Positions 1 to 6,962 of a stretch of DNA of 17,344 nt are shown one piece after another; position 1 is the first letter of the stretch; each line of letters opens with the position of its first letter. The DNA is from a bacterium. Its GTDB lineage: Bacteria > UBP18 > UBA7526. Location: positions 1-17,344 of the forward strand of contig JAUXAI010000023.1 of NCBI GenBank assembly GCA_030619985.1, written 5' to 3'. The notes below the pieces were generated by a model, which saw only the letters and a program-made list of their open reading frames with translations, was not told where the DNA came from and searched no databases. A program made the translations under genes and the position numbers.

Positions 1-1
1 A

Positions 2-190
2 TCTGAGGTCATTCTGGCCACAAATCCCAATACCAATGGGGAGATGACCGCCATGTACTTAGCAAAAATGATTAAGCCCTCAGGGATTAAAGTAACCAGA
101 ATTGCCCATGGGATTCCCGTAGGTGGGAGTATAGAGTATGTAGATGAAGAAACCTTGGCCAAGTCCTTAGAGGGAAGAAAAGAGTTTTAA
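2..190 (+). CDS. recR: Recombination protein RecR, C-terminal part (5' end outside window)
   Basis: The frame starting at base 2 is open to the TAA at 188-190 and encodes about 62 residues. They match the end of the RecR Toprim domain and the tail: an [16 protein letters not shown] segment, then [20 protein letters not shown], both highly characteristic of RecR. RecR works with RecO and RecF in the cytoplasm, loading RecA on gapped DNA. The N-terminal HhH, the zinc finger and the start codon are not in the window. The stop is followed after only 2 nt by the porG start, so recR and the oxidoreductase genes are probably co-transcribed although their roles are unrelated. Identification rests on the C-terminal third only. 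Confidence 0.88.
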   Translation, partial: SEVILATNPNTNGEMTAMYLAKMIKPSGIKVTRIAHGIPVGGSIEYVDEETLAKSLEGRKEF

Positions 191-192
191 TA

Positions 193-753
193 ATGATTGA
201 GATAAGGTGGCATGGTAGAGGGGGGCAAGGGGCGAAGACCGCTGCCCAATTTTTAGCGGAAGCGTCTCTCGATACCGGAAAATATATTCAGGCCTTCCCG
301 GAATACGGCCCAGAGCGCGCCGGTGCGCCTATTAGGACGTATAACAGAATTAGTACACGGCCCATTAACCTACATTGTGGCGTAACCAACCCCGAATATG
401 TTGTAGTAATTGATCCTACCTTGGTAAGCCCTGCAATAGTGGAGGGCTTAAGCGATAAAGGAATACTTCTGGTAAATACTAGTGAGTCGATAGATTCGGT
501 GCGCCAGAAAACCGGTTTCAAAGAAGGCAAGGTGGCCACAGTGGACGCTACGAAAATTTCCCTGGATACATTGGGTAAGCCGATGCCCAATATGCCCATG
601 TTAGGAGCGCTTTTAAAAATTGCTCCTTTAGTAGAATTGGACACCTTATATGAAAAAATTAAAGCAAAATTCTTAAAGAAGATCGGTGAAGAGAAAACTA
701 AGGCAAATATTACTGGCATTAAGCGCGCTTATCAAGAAGTTAAGATAGCATAA
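193..753 (+). CDS. porG: Pyruvate/2-oxoacid:ferredoxin oxidoreductase, gamma subunit
   Basis: A 186-residue protein with the gamma-subunit signature near its start: MIEIRWHGRGGQGAKTAAQ, with GRGGQG at residues 8-13, then a YGPERAGAP segment. Known role: this subunit is part of the four-subunit PorGDAB enzyme, which oxidatively decarboxylates pyruvate (or a related 2-oxoacid) to acyl-CoA, CO2 and reduced ferredoxin. It helps form the CoA-binding region. Length is normal for the family. The ATG at 193 follows the recR stop by 2 nt, so translational coupling is likely; a GA-rich stretch in the end of recR could be a weak ribosome site. The order gamma-delta-alpha-beta matches the classic four-gene operon. 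Substrate (pyruvate or another 2-oxoacid) cannot be settled from this subunit. Confidence 0.93.
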   Translation: MIEIRWHGRGGQGAKTAAQFLAEASLDTGKYIQAFPEYGPERAGAPIRTYNRISTRPINLHCGVTNPEYVVVIDPTLVSPAIVEGLSDKGILLVNTSESIDSVRQKTGFKEGKVATVDATKISLDTLGKPMPNMPMLGALLKIAPLVELDTLYEKIKAKFLKKIGEEKTKANITGIKRAYQEVKIA

Positions 754-819
754 GGTTGGCCGGTTAGCCAGTTGGCCAGTGAACCGGTTAACAACGAAGA
801 GACGAAAGAGAGGTTATGG

Positions 820-1095
820 ATGAAAGAGAAGGGCTGGGAAGAGATCCCTATTGGGGGAGTGATTGATAAGGCGGGCAGCGCTGCAGAATATAAGACCGGC
901 GACTGGCGCACTTTTAAGCCGGTACGTGATGAGGAGAAATGCACCCATTGCTTATTGTGCTGGATATACTGTCCGGATTCCTCTATTCTGGTAAAAGATA
1001 GAAAGATGGTGGGTTTTGATTATGACCATTGTAAGGGTGATGGAATTTGCGCCGCAGTCTGTCCGGTGAAATGTATTAAGATGGAGAGAGAATAA
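820..1095 (+). CDS. porD: Pyruvate/2-oxoacid:ferredoxin oxidoreductase, delta (ferredoxin) subunit with CxxD cluster variant
   Basis: A 91-residue PorD subunit that carries two iron-sulfur clusters and passes electrons from the alpha-beta catalytic core to external ferredoxin. The N-terminal GWEEIPIGGVIDKAG segment is typical of PorD. Cluster motif 1 is C41-C44-C47-C51 followed by Pro. Motif 2 is C71-x2-D74-x2-C77-x3-C81-P, so the second Cys is replaced by Asp (codon GAT at 1039-1041); an extra Cys lies at 85. I chose ATG 820 because AGAGAGG lies about 7 nt upstream and the protein then begins as PorD proteins do. A longer TTG start at 772 would translate the repetitive spacer. The gap after porG is 66 nt. 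Confidence 0.9.
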   Translation: MKEKGWEEIPIGGVIDKAGSAAEYKTGDWRTFKPVRDEEKCTHCLLCWIYCPDSSILVKDRKMVGFDYDHCKGDGICAAVCPVKCIKMERE

Positions 1096-1111
1096 GAATT
1101 AGGAGAGTGAG

Positions 1112-2293
1112 ATGAGTAAAGTAATAGCGTTAATGGGGGATCAGGCAGCGGCAGAGGCCATGCGTCAGATTGAGCCAGATGTACTGGCCGCCTATCCCAT
1201 TACTCCCCAGACAGAGATTGTCATGACCTTTGCCCAGTTTGTAGCTGATGGTCTTGTGCAGACCGAGATGATTCCCGTGGAGTCGGAACACAGTGCCATG
1301 AGCGCCTGCGTGGGTGCCGCCGCATCTGGCGCGCGCACCATGACCGCTACCTCAGCCAATGGTTTGGCTCTTATGTGGGAAATTGTTTATATCGCTGCAT
1401 CCACGCGGCTTCCTATTGTGATGCCCGTGGTCAATCGTGCCCTTTCTGCGCCCATAAATATCCACTGTGACCATTCAGACTCAATGGGAGCAAGAGATTC
1501 CGGATGGCTCCAGATTTACTGCGAGAACAACCAGGAAGTCTATGAAAATATCATAATGGCAGTAAAAATTGCCGAGCATAAGGATATTTTGCTTCCAGTA
1601 ATGGTCTGTCAGGATGGTTTTATTACCTCCCACGCTGTGGAAGGGGTGAAGGTTTACAACGATAAACAGGTGAAGGATTTTATCGGTGAATACAAGATAC
1701 GCCATTCGCTTTTGGATGTAGATAATCCTGTTACTTATGGGCCCTTAGATTTGCAGGATTATTATTTTGAGCACAAGCGCCAGCAGTCTGAGGCCATCAA
1801 GAATTCCTTGAAGGCCATCCCTGAGGTTTTCGCTGAATTCAAGAAGCATTTTGGGGTTGAATACGATTTTATTGAGACCTATAGACTGGATGATGCCGAT
1901 GTAGCTATGGTGGCCTTAAGCTCTACCGCGGGTACAACTAAAGTGGTGGTGAATGAGTTGCGGGCACAAGGCAAGAAGGCTGGCTTGCTAAAACCGAGGT
2001 TCTTCCGGCCATTCCCCAAAGAAAAAATCGTTCAGGCCCTAAGTGGACTTAAGGCCGTGGCTATACTGGACAGAAGCGAATCTTTTTCTAATCAGGGAGG
2101 ACCTTTGTTTACAGAGATACGTTCTGCTTTATTTGATGAGTCTAAAAAGCCACTGACTGTTAATTATATCTATGGTCTCGGCGGAAGGGACATTAATACC
2201 GAACAGATTAAATCTGTATTTGTGGATTTGGAAAAGATTGTCAAAGAGAAAAGAGTAATTGAGTCTATTAATTACTTGGGTGTCAGAGGGTAG
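1112..2293 (+). CDS. porA: Pyruvate/2-oxoacid:ferredoxin oxidoreductase, alpha subunit
   Basis: A 393-residue alpha subunit, normal length for PorA. The family signature AAYPITPQTEI lies at residues 26-36 and an ESEHSAMSACVGAA block at 57-70 forms part of the thiamine diphosphate pocket. TATSANGLALMWE follows at 78-90, and a GLGGRDI motif lies near residue 360. The protein pairs with PorB to make the catalytic unit that binds 2-oxoacid, CoA and thiamine diphosphate in the cytoplasm. The start is supported by AGGAGAGTGAG just before the ATG, and the gap from porD is 16 nt. The extended PITPQ block with MWE is typical of pyruvate-type enzymes, but 2-oxoisovalerate or another acid cannot be ruled out by eye. 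Confidence 0.94.
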   Translation: MSKVIALMGDQAAAEAMRQIEPDVLAAYPITPQTEIVMTFAQFVADGLVQTEMIPVESEHSAMSACVGAAASGARTMTATSANGLALMWEIVYIAASTRLPIVMPVVNRALSAPINIHCDHSDSMGARDSGWLQIYCENNQEVYENIIMAVKIAEHKDILLPVMVCQDGFITSHAVEGVKVYNDKQVKDFIGEYKIRHSLLDVDNPVTYGPLDLQDYYFEHKRQQSEAIKNSLKAIPEVFAEFKKHFGVEYDFIETYRLDDADVAMVALSSTAGTTKVVVNELRAQGKKAGLLKPRFFRPFPKEKIVQALSGLKAVAILDRSESFSNQGGPLFTEIRSALFDESKKPLTVNYIYGLGGRDINTEQIKSVFVDLEKIVKEKRVIESINYLGVRG

Positions 2294-2420
2294 TCAAGAC
2301 ACAGACTGTGGAGATGTTGAAACGGAGACACGGAGAAACGGAGACACGGAGAAAATCTCCGATTCACCGCTTCTCCCATTCGCCGATTCATCTTTACTGA
2401 TGAAGCAGGGGGTTTGAATA
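2294..2420. repeat. Repetitive spacer between porA and porB
   Basis: The 127 nt between two genes of one enzyme are partly built of short repeats. An ACGGAGACACGGAGAA-type unit occurs about twice at 2320-2353, followed by a TCTCC/CGATTC-rich stretch (2357-2390) that is partly complementary to it. No ORF or terminator is visible. The end of the spacer holds AGGGGG before the porB start. The repeat style resembles the other spacers of this window. Confidence 0.6.
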
Positions 2421-3359
2421 ATGGTAAATATTAAGGAGTTATCGGAAAAGATTCCCGAAAGATTAGGACCAGGACATCGGCTCTGTGCTGGTTGTGGGGC
2501 CTCCATTGCCGTGCGCCAGGTATTGATGGGCACAGAGGATCCCCTCGTCGTTGTATGCGCTACTGGCTGTCTGGAGGTGGCGACTACAATTTATCCTTAT
2601 ACCGCCTGGAAGATACCTTTTATGCACAACGCCTTTGAAAATGCCGCCTCCACCATAAGCGGTATTGAGACCGCCTACCGGGCATTAAAGAAAAAAGGTA
2701 AAATAAAAAAAGAGATTAAATTCATTGCCTTTGGCGGTGACGGTGGCACCTACGACATAGGACTGCAGGCCCTATCTGGCGCTTTGGAGCGCGGCCATAA
2801 CTTTGTCTATGTCTGTTATACAAACGAAGCCTATATGAATACGGGCGTGCAACGCTCTGGGGCAACTCCCAAGGGTGCCTCCACTACTACAGCGCCAGCA
2901 GGCAAGGTTATTCCGGGCAAGGTGCAATTCAGGAAAGACTTAACAGCAATTGTCGCTGCCCATAGAATACCCTATGTTGCCCAGGGAACCATTTCTCACT
3001 GGAATGATTTGGTGACCAAGGCCCAGAAGGCTTTTAACGTAGAAGGACCGGCATTTATAAATGTCCTCGCCATGTGTCATCGGGGCTGGAGATATCCCCA
3101 GGAAGATACCATTAAGATTGCTAAGTTGGCTGTGGAGACCGGATACTGGCCCTTGATTGAAGTGGAAGAAGGCATCTGGCGCTTCACTCACAAGCCAAAA
3201 GAGAGAAAACCTGTAAAAGAGTTCTTGAAGACCCAGGGCCGTTTCAAACACTTATTTACAGAACAAAACAAGCCCATTCTCGCTGAAATTCAAAAAGAGA
3301 TTGACGACAATTGGACTCGCTTAGAACGTCTCTGTGAAGCAACTGGTAGGACAACATAA
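2421..3359 (+). CDS. porB: Pyruvate/2-oxoacid:ferredoxin oxidoreductase, beta subunit
   Basis: A 312-residue beta subunit that binds thiamine diphosphate and one [4Fe-4S] cluster. The cluster cysteines are C22 and C25 in LCAGCGAS, C50 in CATGC (C46 is also Cys), and C219 in MCHRGW. The thiamine diphosphate/Mg motif starts with GDGGTYDIG (106-114) and continues through LSGALERGHN to NEAYMNTGVQRS. At residue 134 the protein has Thr where many relatives have Asp (YTNEAYMN rather than YDNEAYMN). That position is next to, not at, the usual metal ligands, so activity is probably kept. AGGGGG lies about 9 nt before the ATG. The gene ends the operon, with a terminator 38 nt after its stop. Confidence 0.94.
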   Translation: MVNIKELSEKIPERLGPGHRLCAGCGASIAVRQVLMGTEDPLVVVCATGCLEVATTIYPYTAWKIPFMHNAFENAASTISGIETAYRALKKKGKIKKEIKFIAFGGDGGTYDIGLQALSGALERGHNFVYVCYTNEAYMNTGVQRSGATPKGASTTTAPAGKVIPGKVQFRKDLTAIVAAHRIPYVAQGTISHWNDLVTKAQKAFNVEGPAFINVLAMCHRGWRYPQEDTIKIAKLAVETGYWPLIEVEEGIWRFTHKPKERKPVKEFLKTQGRFKHLFTEQNKPILAEIQKEIDDNWTRLERLCEATGRTT

Positions 3360-3396
3360 ATACTTTCCGTTCCTTAACGGTTCGCCAAATTTAACC

Positions 3397-3424
3397 AAGC
3401 CCCTTGATGTATCAAGGGGCTTTT
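3397..3424 (+). terminator. Rho-independent terminator after porB
   Basis: The arms AAGCCCCTTGA (3397-3407) and TCAAGGGGCTT (3412-3422) pair perfectly over 11 bp with a TGTA loop. A run of four T follows (3421-3424). It lies 38 nt after the porB stop and closes the recR-por transcription unit. It also argues against a start for the next gene at 3404, which would lie in the hairpin. Confidence 0.88.
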
Positions 3425-3439
3425 GGTAAGAAGAGAACT

Positions 3440-4177
3440 ATGAAGCCGGTTATTAAAGTTCTTCTGAGGAGATTAGGGATAAACTTCTCTCAGAGTTTAG
3501 GCATTAATCTGAAGGATAAAGACGAGATTTTCAAATGGTTCTTAGCCTCCATTCTCTTCGGGGCAAGGATCTCGGAGACCATAGTCCTAAATACCTATAA
3601 AGAATTCGAGAAGAAGGAGGTCCTGACTCCAGAAAAGATTCTTATTACAGGCTGGGATGGACTGGTAAAGATACTTGATGATGGGGGCTATGTGAGATAT
3701 GACTTCAAGACAGCAACCAAACTCTTGGAGATAATGAAGAATTTAAGGGAGAGATATGGAGGGGATCTGAATAGGCTCCATCTAAAGGCAAAAGACGCAA
3801 GGGATCTGGAGAGAAGGATAAAGGAACTGGGGAAGGGAATTGGAGAAGTAACTACTAATATCTTCTTAAGGGAACTCAGGGGAATCTGGCAAAAGGCGAA
3901 TCCCCTACCTGGGAAATTGGTCATCCAGGCAGCTAAGAATTTGGGTCTGACCAAAGAGGATCTATCCTCTGCCATTTTCGAGCGAAGCGAGAAAACAAGG
4001 TTCTCGAGCGAAGCGAGAGGCTTTCTTATTTTAAGAGACCTGAAGAAGATGGCACCCAAAGGAAAGTTCATTTCCCTGGAAGCTGCTTTAGTGAGATTGG
4101 GAAAGGACTTCTGTAGAAAGAAGAAGTGTCCCTTCTGTCCCGTAAAGGATTATTGTCCGTCCAAAAAGCTCGTATGA
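3440..4177 (+). CDS. HhH-GPD (endonuclease III-like) protein with altered catalytic positions
   Basis: A 245-residue protein of the HhH-GPD base-excision glycosylase fold. Support: a helix-hairpin-helix segment GKGIGEVTTNIFL (131-143) and a C-terminal cysteine cluster C225-x4-C230-x2-C233-x5-C239, like the [4Fe-4S] loop of endonuclease III (usually C-x6-C-x2-C-x5-C). Aligning the HhH with E. coli Nth puts Val137 where the catalytic Lys120 sits and Asn154/Pro155 near the catalytic Asp138, so neither key residue is present. The protein may bind DNA without glycosylase/lyase activity or use other chemistry. Residues 179-194 are encoded by a repeated GAGCGAAGCGAG element. ATG 3440 is chosen because it follows GAAGAGA and lies past the terminator. 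The stop overlaps the next start (ATGA). Confidence 0.7.
   Translation: MKPVIKVLLRRLGINFSQSLGINLKDKDEIFKWFLASILFGARISETIVLNTYKEFEKKEVLTPEKILITGWDGLVKILDDGGYVRYDFKTATKLLEIMKNLRERYGGDLNRLHLKAKDARDLERRIKELGKGIGEVTTNIFLRELRGIWQKANPLPGKLVIQAAKNLGLTKEDLSSAIFERSEKTRFSSEARGFLILRDLKKMAPKGKFISLEAALVRLGKDFCRKKKCPFCPVKDYCPSKKLV
3979..4018. repeat. Direct repeat CGAGCGAAGCGAGA inside the HhH-GPD gene
   Basis: The 14-mer CGAGCGAAGCGAGA occurs at 3979-3992 and 4005-4018, 26 bp apart, in the coding region. Each copy is itself partly palindromic (CTCG...CGAG with a GAAGC centre in the second copy). The resulting peptide, around ERSEKTRFSSEARG, looks low in information compared with its surroundings. This is consistent with a small mobile or repetitive element that inserted and kept the reading frame. 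Confidence 0.6.
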
Positions 4178-5250
4178 TAAAGGAAGCGCGACTCTATAAG
4201 AAATTAAAGAATAAGAGTGTACAGTGCAATATCTGCCAGAGGAGATGCATTATCTCTAAAGGAAAGATGGGCTACTGCTTTACCCGGGAGAATCGGGATG
4301 GTAAACTCTATACCCTGATCTATGGGGAGGTCTCCACCAGGCATATCGCTCCCATTGAGATCAAGCCCTTATTCCACTTCTATCCAGGAAGTAAATGGCT
4401 CTCCTTAGGCACTTTGGGATGTAACTTCAGATGCCTTGGGTGTCAGAACTGGGAGATCGCACATTATAAAATTAAAAATCAAAACTCCCCGAAGGAGAAC
4501 AAGTTCCCTACGGGGCAGGCAAAACTCAAAAGTACAGAGTATATTTCTCCAGAAGAAGTGGTAAGGCTGGCAAAGGAGAACGGATGTAAAGGTCTATCCT
4601 TCACCTATAATGAGCCGACCATATGGTTCGAATATACCTTAGACTGTGCCAGACTTGCTAAGAAAGAGGGACTCCTCTCTAACTATGTAACAAATGGCTA
4701 TATTACTAAAGAGGCTCTGGATATGATCGGGCCTTACCTTGCTGCCTTTCGGGTAGATATTAAAGGCTTCTCTAATAAATTCTATAGGTGGCTTGCCAAC
4801 GTGGATGACTTCAGAGGCATATTAGAAGTAACTAAAAGGGCAAAGGATAAGTGGAGAATGCATGTTGAGATCGTGACCAATATCATTCCCGGACATAGTG
4901 ATGATGAGGAACAACTAAAAGGGATCGCTACCTGGATCTACAAAAACTTGGGAGAGGATACCCCCTGGCACGTCACCAGGTTTATTCCCTACCTACAATT
5001 ATCCCATCTTTCTCCTACTCCAGTGGCCACTTTAGAGAAGGCACAGGGAATAGGAAGAGAAGCGGGACTAAAATTTGTTTATTTAGGAAATGTTCCCGGC
5101 CATGAACTAGAGAATACCTACTGCCCCAGATGTGGTAAGTTACTCATCAAAAGACTGAACTACTCCATCCTTGAATACCATATCAAGAATGGAAAGTGCA
5201 CCTATTGCCAGGAATCCATCTCCATCGTTGGGGGATTTATAAGAGAGTAA
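4174..5250 (+). CDS. amrS: AmmeMemoRadiSam-system-type radical SAM enzyme (PflA-like)
   Basis: A 358-residue radical SAM protein. The [4Fe-4S]/SAM motif is C83-x3-C87-x2-C90 (GCNFRCLGCQNWEI). An N-terminal Cys set (C18, C21, C25, C35) and a C-terminal pair of knuckles (C317, C320, C342, C345) match the AmrS branch of pyruvate formate-lyase activase homologues, as does KPLFHFYPGS just before the SAM motif. The family's usual partners, AMMECR1 and Memo, are not in this window, and the substrate of AmrS is not known to me. ATG 4174 overlaps the upstream TGA by 4 nt, which implies coupling to the HhH-GPD gene; a start at 4126 would lie inside that gene. Residues 104-115 come from an in-frame repeat element. 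Confidence 0.83.
   Translation: MIKEARLYKKLKNKSVQCNICQRRCIISKGKMGYCFTRENRDGKLYTLIYGEVSTRHIAPIEIKPLFHFYPGSKWLSLGTLGCNFRCLGCQNWEIAHYKIKNQNSPKENKFPTGQAKLKSTEYISPEEVVRLAKENGCKGLSFTYNEPTIWFEYTLDCARLAKKEGLLSNYVTNGYITKEALDMIGPYLAAFRVDIKGFSNKFYRWLANVDDFRGILEVTKRAKDKWRMHVEIVTNIIPGHSDDEEQLKGIATWIYKNLGEDTPWHVTRFIPYLQLSHLSPTPVATLEKAQGIGREAGLKFVYLGNVPGHELENTYCPRCGKLLIKRLNYSILEYHIKNGKCTYCQESISIVGGFIRE
4487..4515. repeat. In-frame palindromic repeat element inside amrS
   Basis: The 29 nt from CCCCGAAGG to CTACGGGG are imperfectly palindromic. They closely resemble the reverse complement of a repeat in the gene-poor region at 16969-16991 (from CCCCGTAGAC to TTCTTCGGGG). Both have CCCCGAAG, then GAACAAGT, then TACGGGG. 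In amrS the element is read as residues 105-114, between the SAM-cluster motif and the STEYISPEEVV segment, where relatives usually have only a short linker. Confidence 0.6.
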
Positions 5251-5287
5251 TTCGTTAATTTAGGAGATGCTTCAAAGTTTTTAGGTA

Positions 5288-5413
5288 TTGAGAAAGGAGA
5301 AAAAATACCTATTAGCGTCTATTTCCATTGTTCTATTAATCCTTGCCTTCTTCGTAATCATAGAAGCCATAAGGGTCTTCAGACAAAGAGCGCGGTCGTT
5401 GATCTTCAGATAA
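5288..5413 (+). CDS. Possible 41-residue single-span membrane peptide
   Basis: An open frame from TTG 5288 to TAA 5411-5413 encodes a charged start (RKEKK), a hydrophobic span of about 18 residues (YLLASISIVLLILAFFVII) and a basic tail (EAIRVFRQRARS). That is a well-formed small membrane protein. Translation start is a problem: the TTG has at best a very close AGG, and an ATG at 5267 in the same frame is separated from it by a TAG at 5282-5284. It could therefore be a decayed gene, a recoded one, or chance. No function is proposed. Confidence 0.28.
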   Translation: MRKEKKYLLASISIVLLILAFFVIIEAIRVFRQRARSLIFR

Positions 5414-5450
5414 AATTAACCTCAGTCTCCGCTTTGATTAGAAAAACTTT

Positions 5451-5479
5451 TTGTCTTTTTAAATCTCTTATGCTATAAT
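5451..5479 (+). promoter_or_regulatory. Extended -10 promoter for the antiporter gene
   Basis: TTGTCT (5451-5456) and TATAAT (5474-5479) are separated by 17 bp, and TGC directly before the -10 makes it an extended -10. The match to the sigma-70-type consensus is 4/6 at -35 and 6/6 at -10. Transcription would begin near 5486, leaving a short leader with AAGGAG at 5501-5506. Confidence 0.8.
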
Positions 5480-5511
5480 ATTAAAATAAAGAGAATAACT
5501 AAGGAGAGGAG

Positions 5512-6777
5512 ATGGAGTTTTTGAACCTGATAAGAGAAATTATCCATGAGATGCCTGTCATCTCTACAGTGGGCCTGGTTCTTATCTTTGGATTCATAGG
5601 GAGCAAGGTCGCCCAGCGTCTGAAGCTCCCTGCAGTGACGGGCTATATATTCGCGGGAGTGATAGTAGGCCATTCAGTACTGGGCTTAGTGGAGAAGGAG
5701 ATACTCCTCTCCTTAAGAGGAATAACCACTTTGGCCCTGGGCCTCATCGCCTTTACCATAGGCAGTGAGCTGAAAATAAGGAAGATAAAGGAGTTAGGGA
5801 AAAATATCCTCTACATCGCTCCTTTAGAATCCCTGGGAGCCTTTTTCTTTGTCTCTCTCACGGTTCTAATATTTGGGCTACTCTTTCCTTCCCTCTGTGG
5901 GTTAAACCCTGAAGGGGCATTGCTTGGGGTTCTTCCCCTGGCCCTACTCTTAGGAGCCATAGCGAGCGCTACCGCTCCGGCAGCTACCTTAGCGATAATG
6001 AATGAATATCGGGCCAAGGGCCCACTCACCGATACCCTCTTAGCAGTAGTTGCTTTAAATGATGGGTTCTGTATCATAATCTTTGGTATGGTCTATGGCA
6101 TTATGAATGGCCTGGCAGGAGGAGGTGGCCAGCTATCCCCTCTTCTTGTTTTAGGCCACCCGCTATTAGAGATACTGGGCTCCCTAATCCTCGGTGCTCT
6201 CCTGGCCCTGATTTCTCTTTTCTTCTTACGCTTGGTAAGGGGAAGGAGTGGGGCCCTGATAGTGATGCTGGGAATGGTCATGGTATGTAGTGGAATGGCC
6301 ACTATGTATCATCTATCTTCCCTCTTGGCCAATATGGCCCTGGGCTTCACCTTAGCCAATGTCTCCAAGAAGATTCATCTGGTGGCAGGTTCTATCCAGG
6401 GCATTGAGCCCCCTATCTATGTGGCCTTCTTTACCATTGCCGGTATGCATCTCGACCTTCACCTCTTATTGAAAATAGGACTTTTAGGAGGAATATACTT
6501 TATTTCTCGAATAGTGGGTAAAATAGGAGGAGCTGGGATAGGAGCCCGGCTGGCCCAGGCTTCAAGATCAGTACAGAAATATTTAGGATTGGGTCTGGTA
6601 CCCCAGGCAGGGGTGGCCATTGGCCTCATTCTCCTCGTTCAAGAGAATCCCAATTTCTCGGAAATATCTACAATTATTACTAATGTCGTCTTGGCTGGGG
6701 TGGCTCTGAATGAGTTGTTTGGCCCCTTAGCAGCAAAGGTGGCTATAACCAAGTCGGGTGAGGCCTTTAAGAGATAG
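5512..6777 (+). CDS. Cation:proton antiporter (CPA/NhaP-Kef type), membrane domain only
   Basis: A 421-residue very hydrophobic protein with about 12-13 membrane spans and the marks of the Na+/H+ exchanger superfamily. Visible are GYIFAGVIVG in the N-terminal part, SATAPAATLAIMNEYRAKGP at residues 152-171, and the ion-binding pair in VVALNDG (Asn183-Asp184). An Asn-Asp pair is typical of electroneutral CPA1 exchangers, while Asp-Asp marks electrogenic ones, so an electroneutral exchange of Na+ or K+ for H+ is inferred. There is no C-terminal TrkA-N (RCK) domain, unlike KefB/KefC. The start is clear: AAGGAG lies 5 nt before the ATG and a strong promoter lies upstream. The CBS protein that follows may be a regulatory partner. 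Confidence 0.88.
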   Translation: MEFLNLIREIIHEMPVISTVGLVLIFGFIGSKVAQRLKLPAVTGYIFAGVIVGHSVLGLVEKEILLSLRGITTLALGLIAFTIGSELKIRKIKELGKNILYIAPLESLGAFFFVSLTVLIFGLLFPSLCGLNPEGALLGVLPLALLLGAIASATAPAATLAIMNEYRAKGPLTDTLLAVVALNDGFCIIIFGMVYGIMNGLAGGGGQLSPLLVLGHPLLEILGSLILGALLALISLFFLRLVRGRSGALIVMLGMVMVCSGMATMYHLSSLLANMALGFTLANVSKKIHLVAGSIQGIEPPIYVAFFTIAGMHLDLHLLLKIGLLGGIYFISRIVGKIGGAGIGARLAQASRSVQKYLGLGLVPQAGVAIGLILLVQENPNFSEISTIITNVVLAGVALNELFGPLAAKVAITKSGEAFKR

Positions 6778-6783
6778 TTAGAA

Positions 6784-6945
6784 GTAACCGGTGATCAATG
6801 ATCAGTGATCGGTAGGAGAATAGGAGAAAATGGGCAGGTGGGAAAGTGAGGATAAATTCTGGGGGTTTAATTTCCAATATCCGATTTCTAATAACCAAAT
6901 AGAAAATTTTCACTGACTTATTAACTTATTCACTTATCAACTTTA
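6784..6945. repeat. Spacer with repeated TGATCA-type units
   Basis: The antiporter-CBS spacer holds GGTGATCAATGATCAGTGATCGGT-like units (6791-6814, three TGATC copies). These are followed by AGGAGAATAGGAGAAAATGGG and an AT-rich stretch of TTATTAACTTATTCACTTATCAA units (6918-6940). I see no ORF or terminator. It belongs to the same kind of phrase-like filler seen in the other spacers. Confidence 0.5.
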
Positions 6946-6962
6946 ATTTGAGGGGGTAAAAA

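Noticed and set aside
772-819. TTG start for porD at 772
   Set aside because: The extra 16 residues come from the GGTTxGCC spacer; ATG 820 has AGAGAGG upstream and matches the usual PorD N-terminus.
3404-3439. Upstream start of the HhH-GPD gene at 3404
   Set aside because: It lies in the hairpin of the porB terminator; ATG 3440 has a ribosome site and a natural start.
4126-4173. ATG-like start of amrS at 4126
   Set aside because: It would overlap the upstream gene's cysteine cluster by about 50 nt; the ATGA overlap at 4174 is the common form and matches the family's N-terminus.
5811-6302. Reverse-strand ORFs under the antiporter gene
   Set aside because: Low-complexity Arg/Pro/Ser-rich products opposite a membrane protein gene, without ribosome sites or domains.
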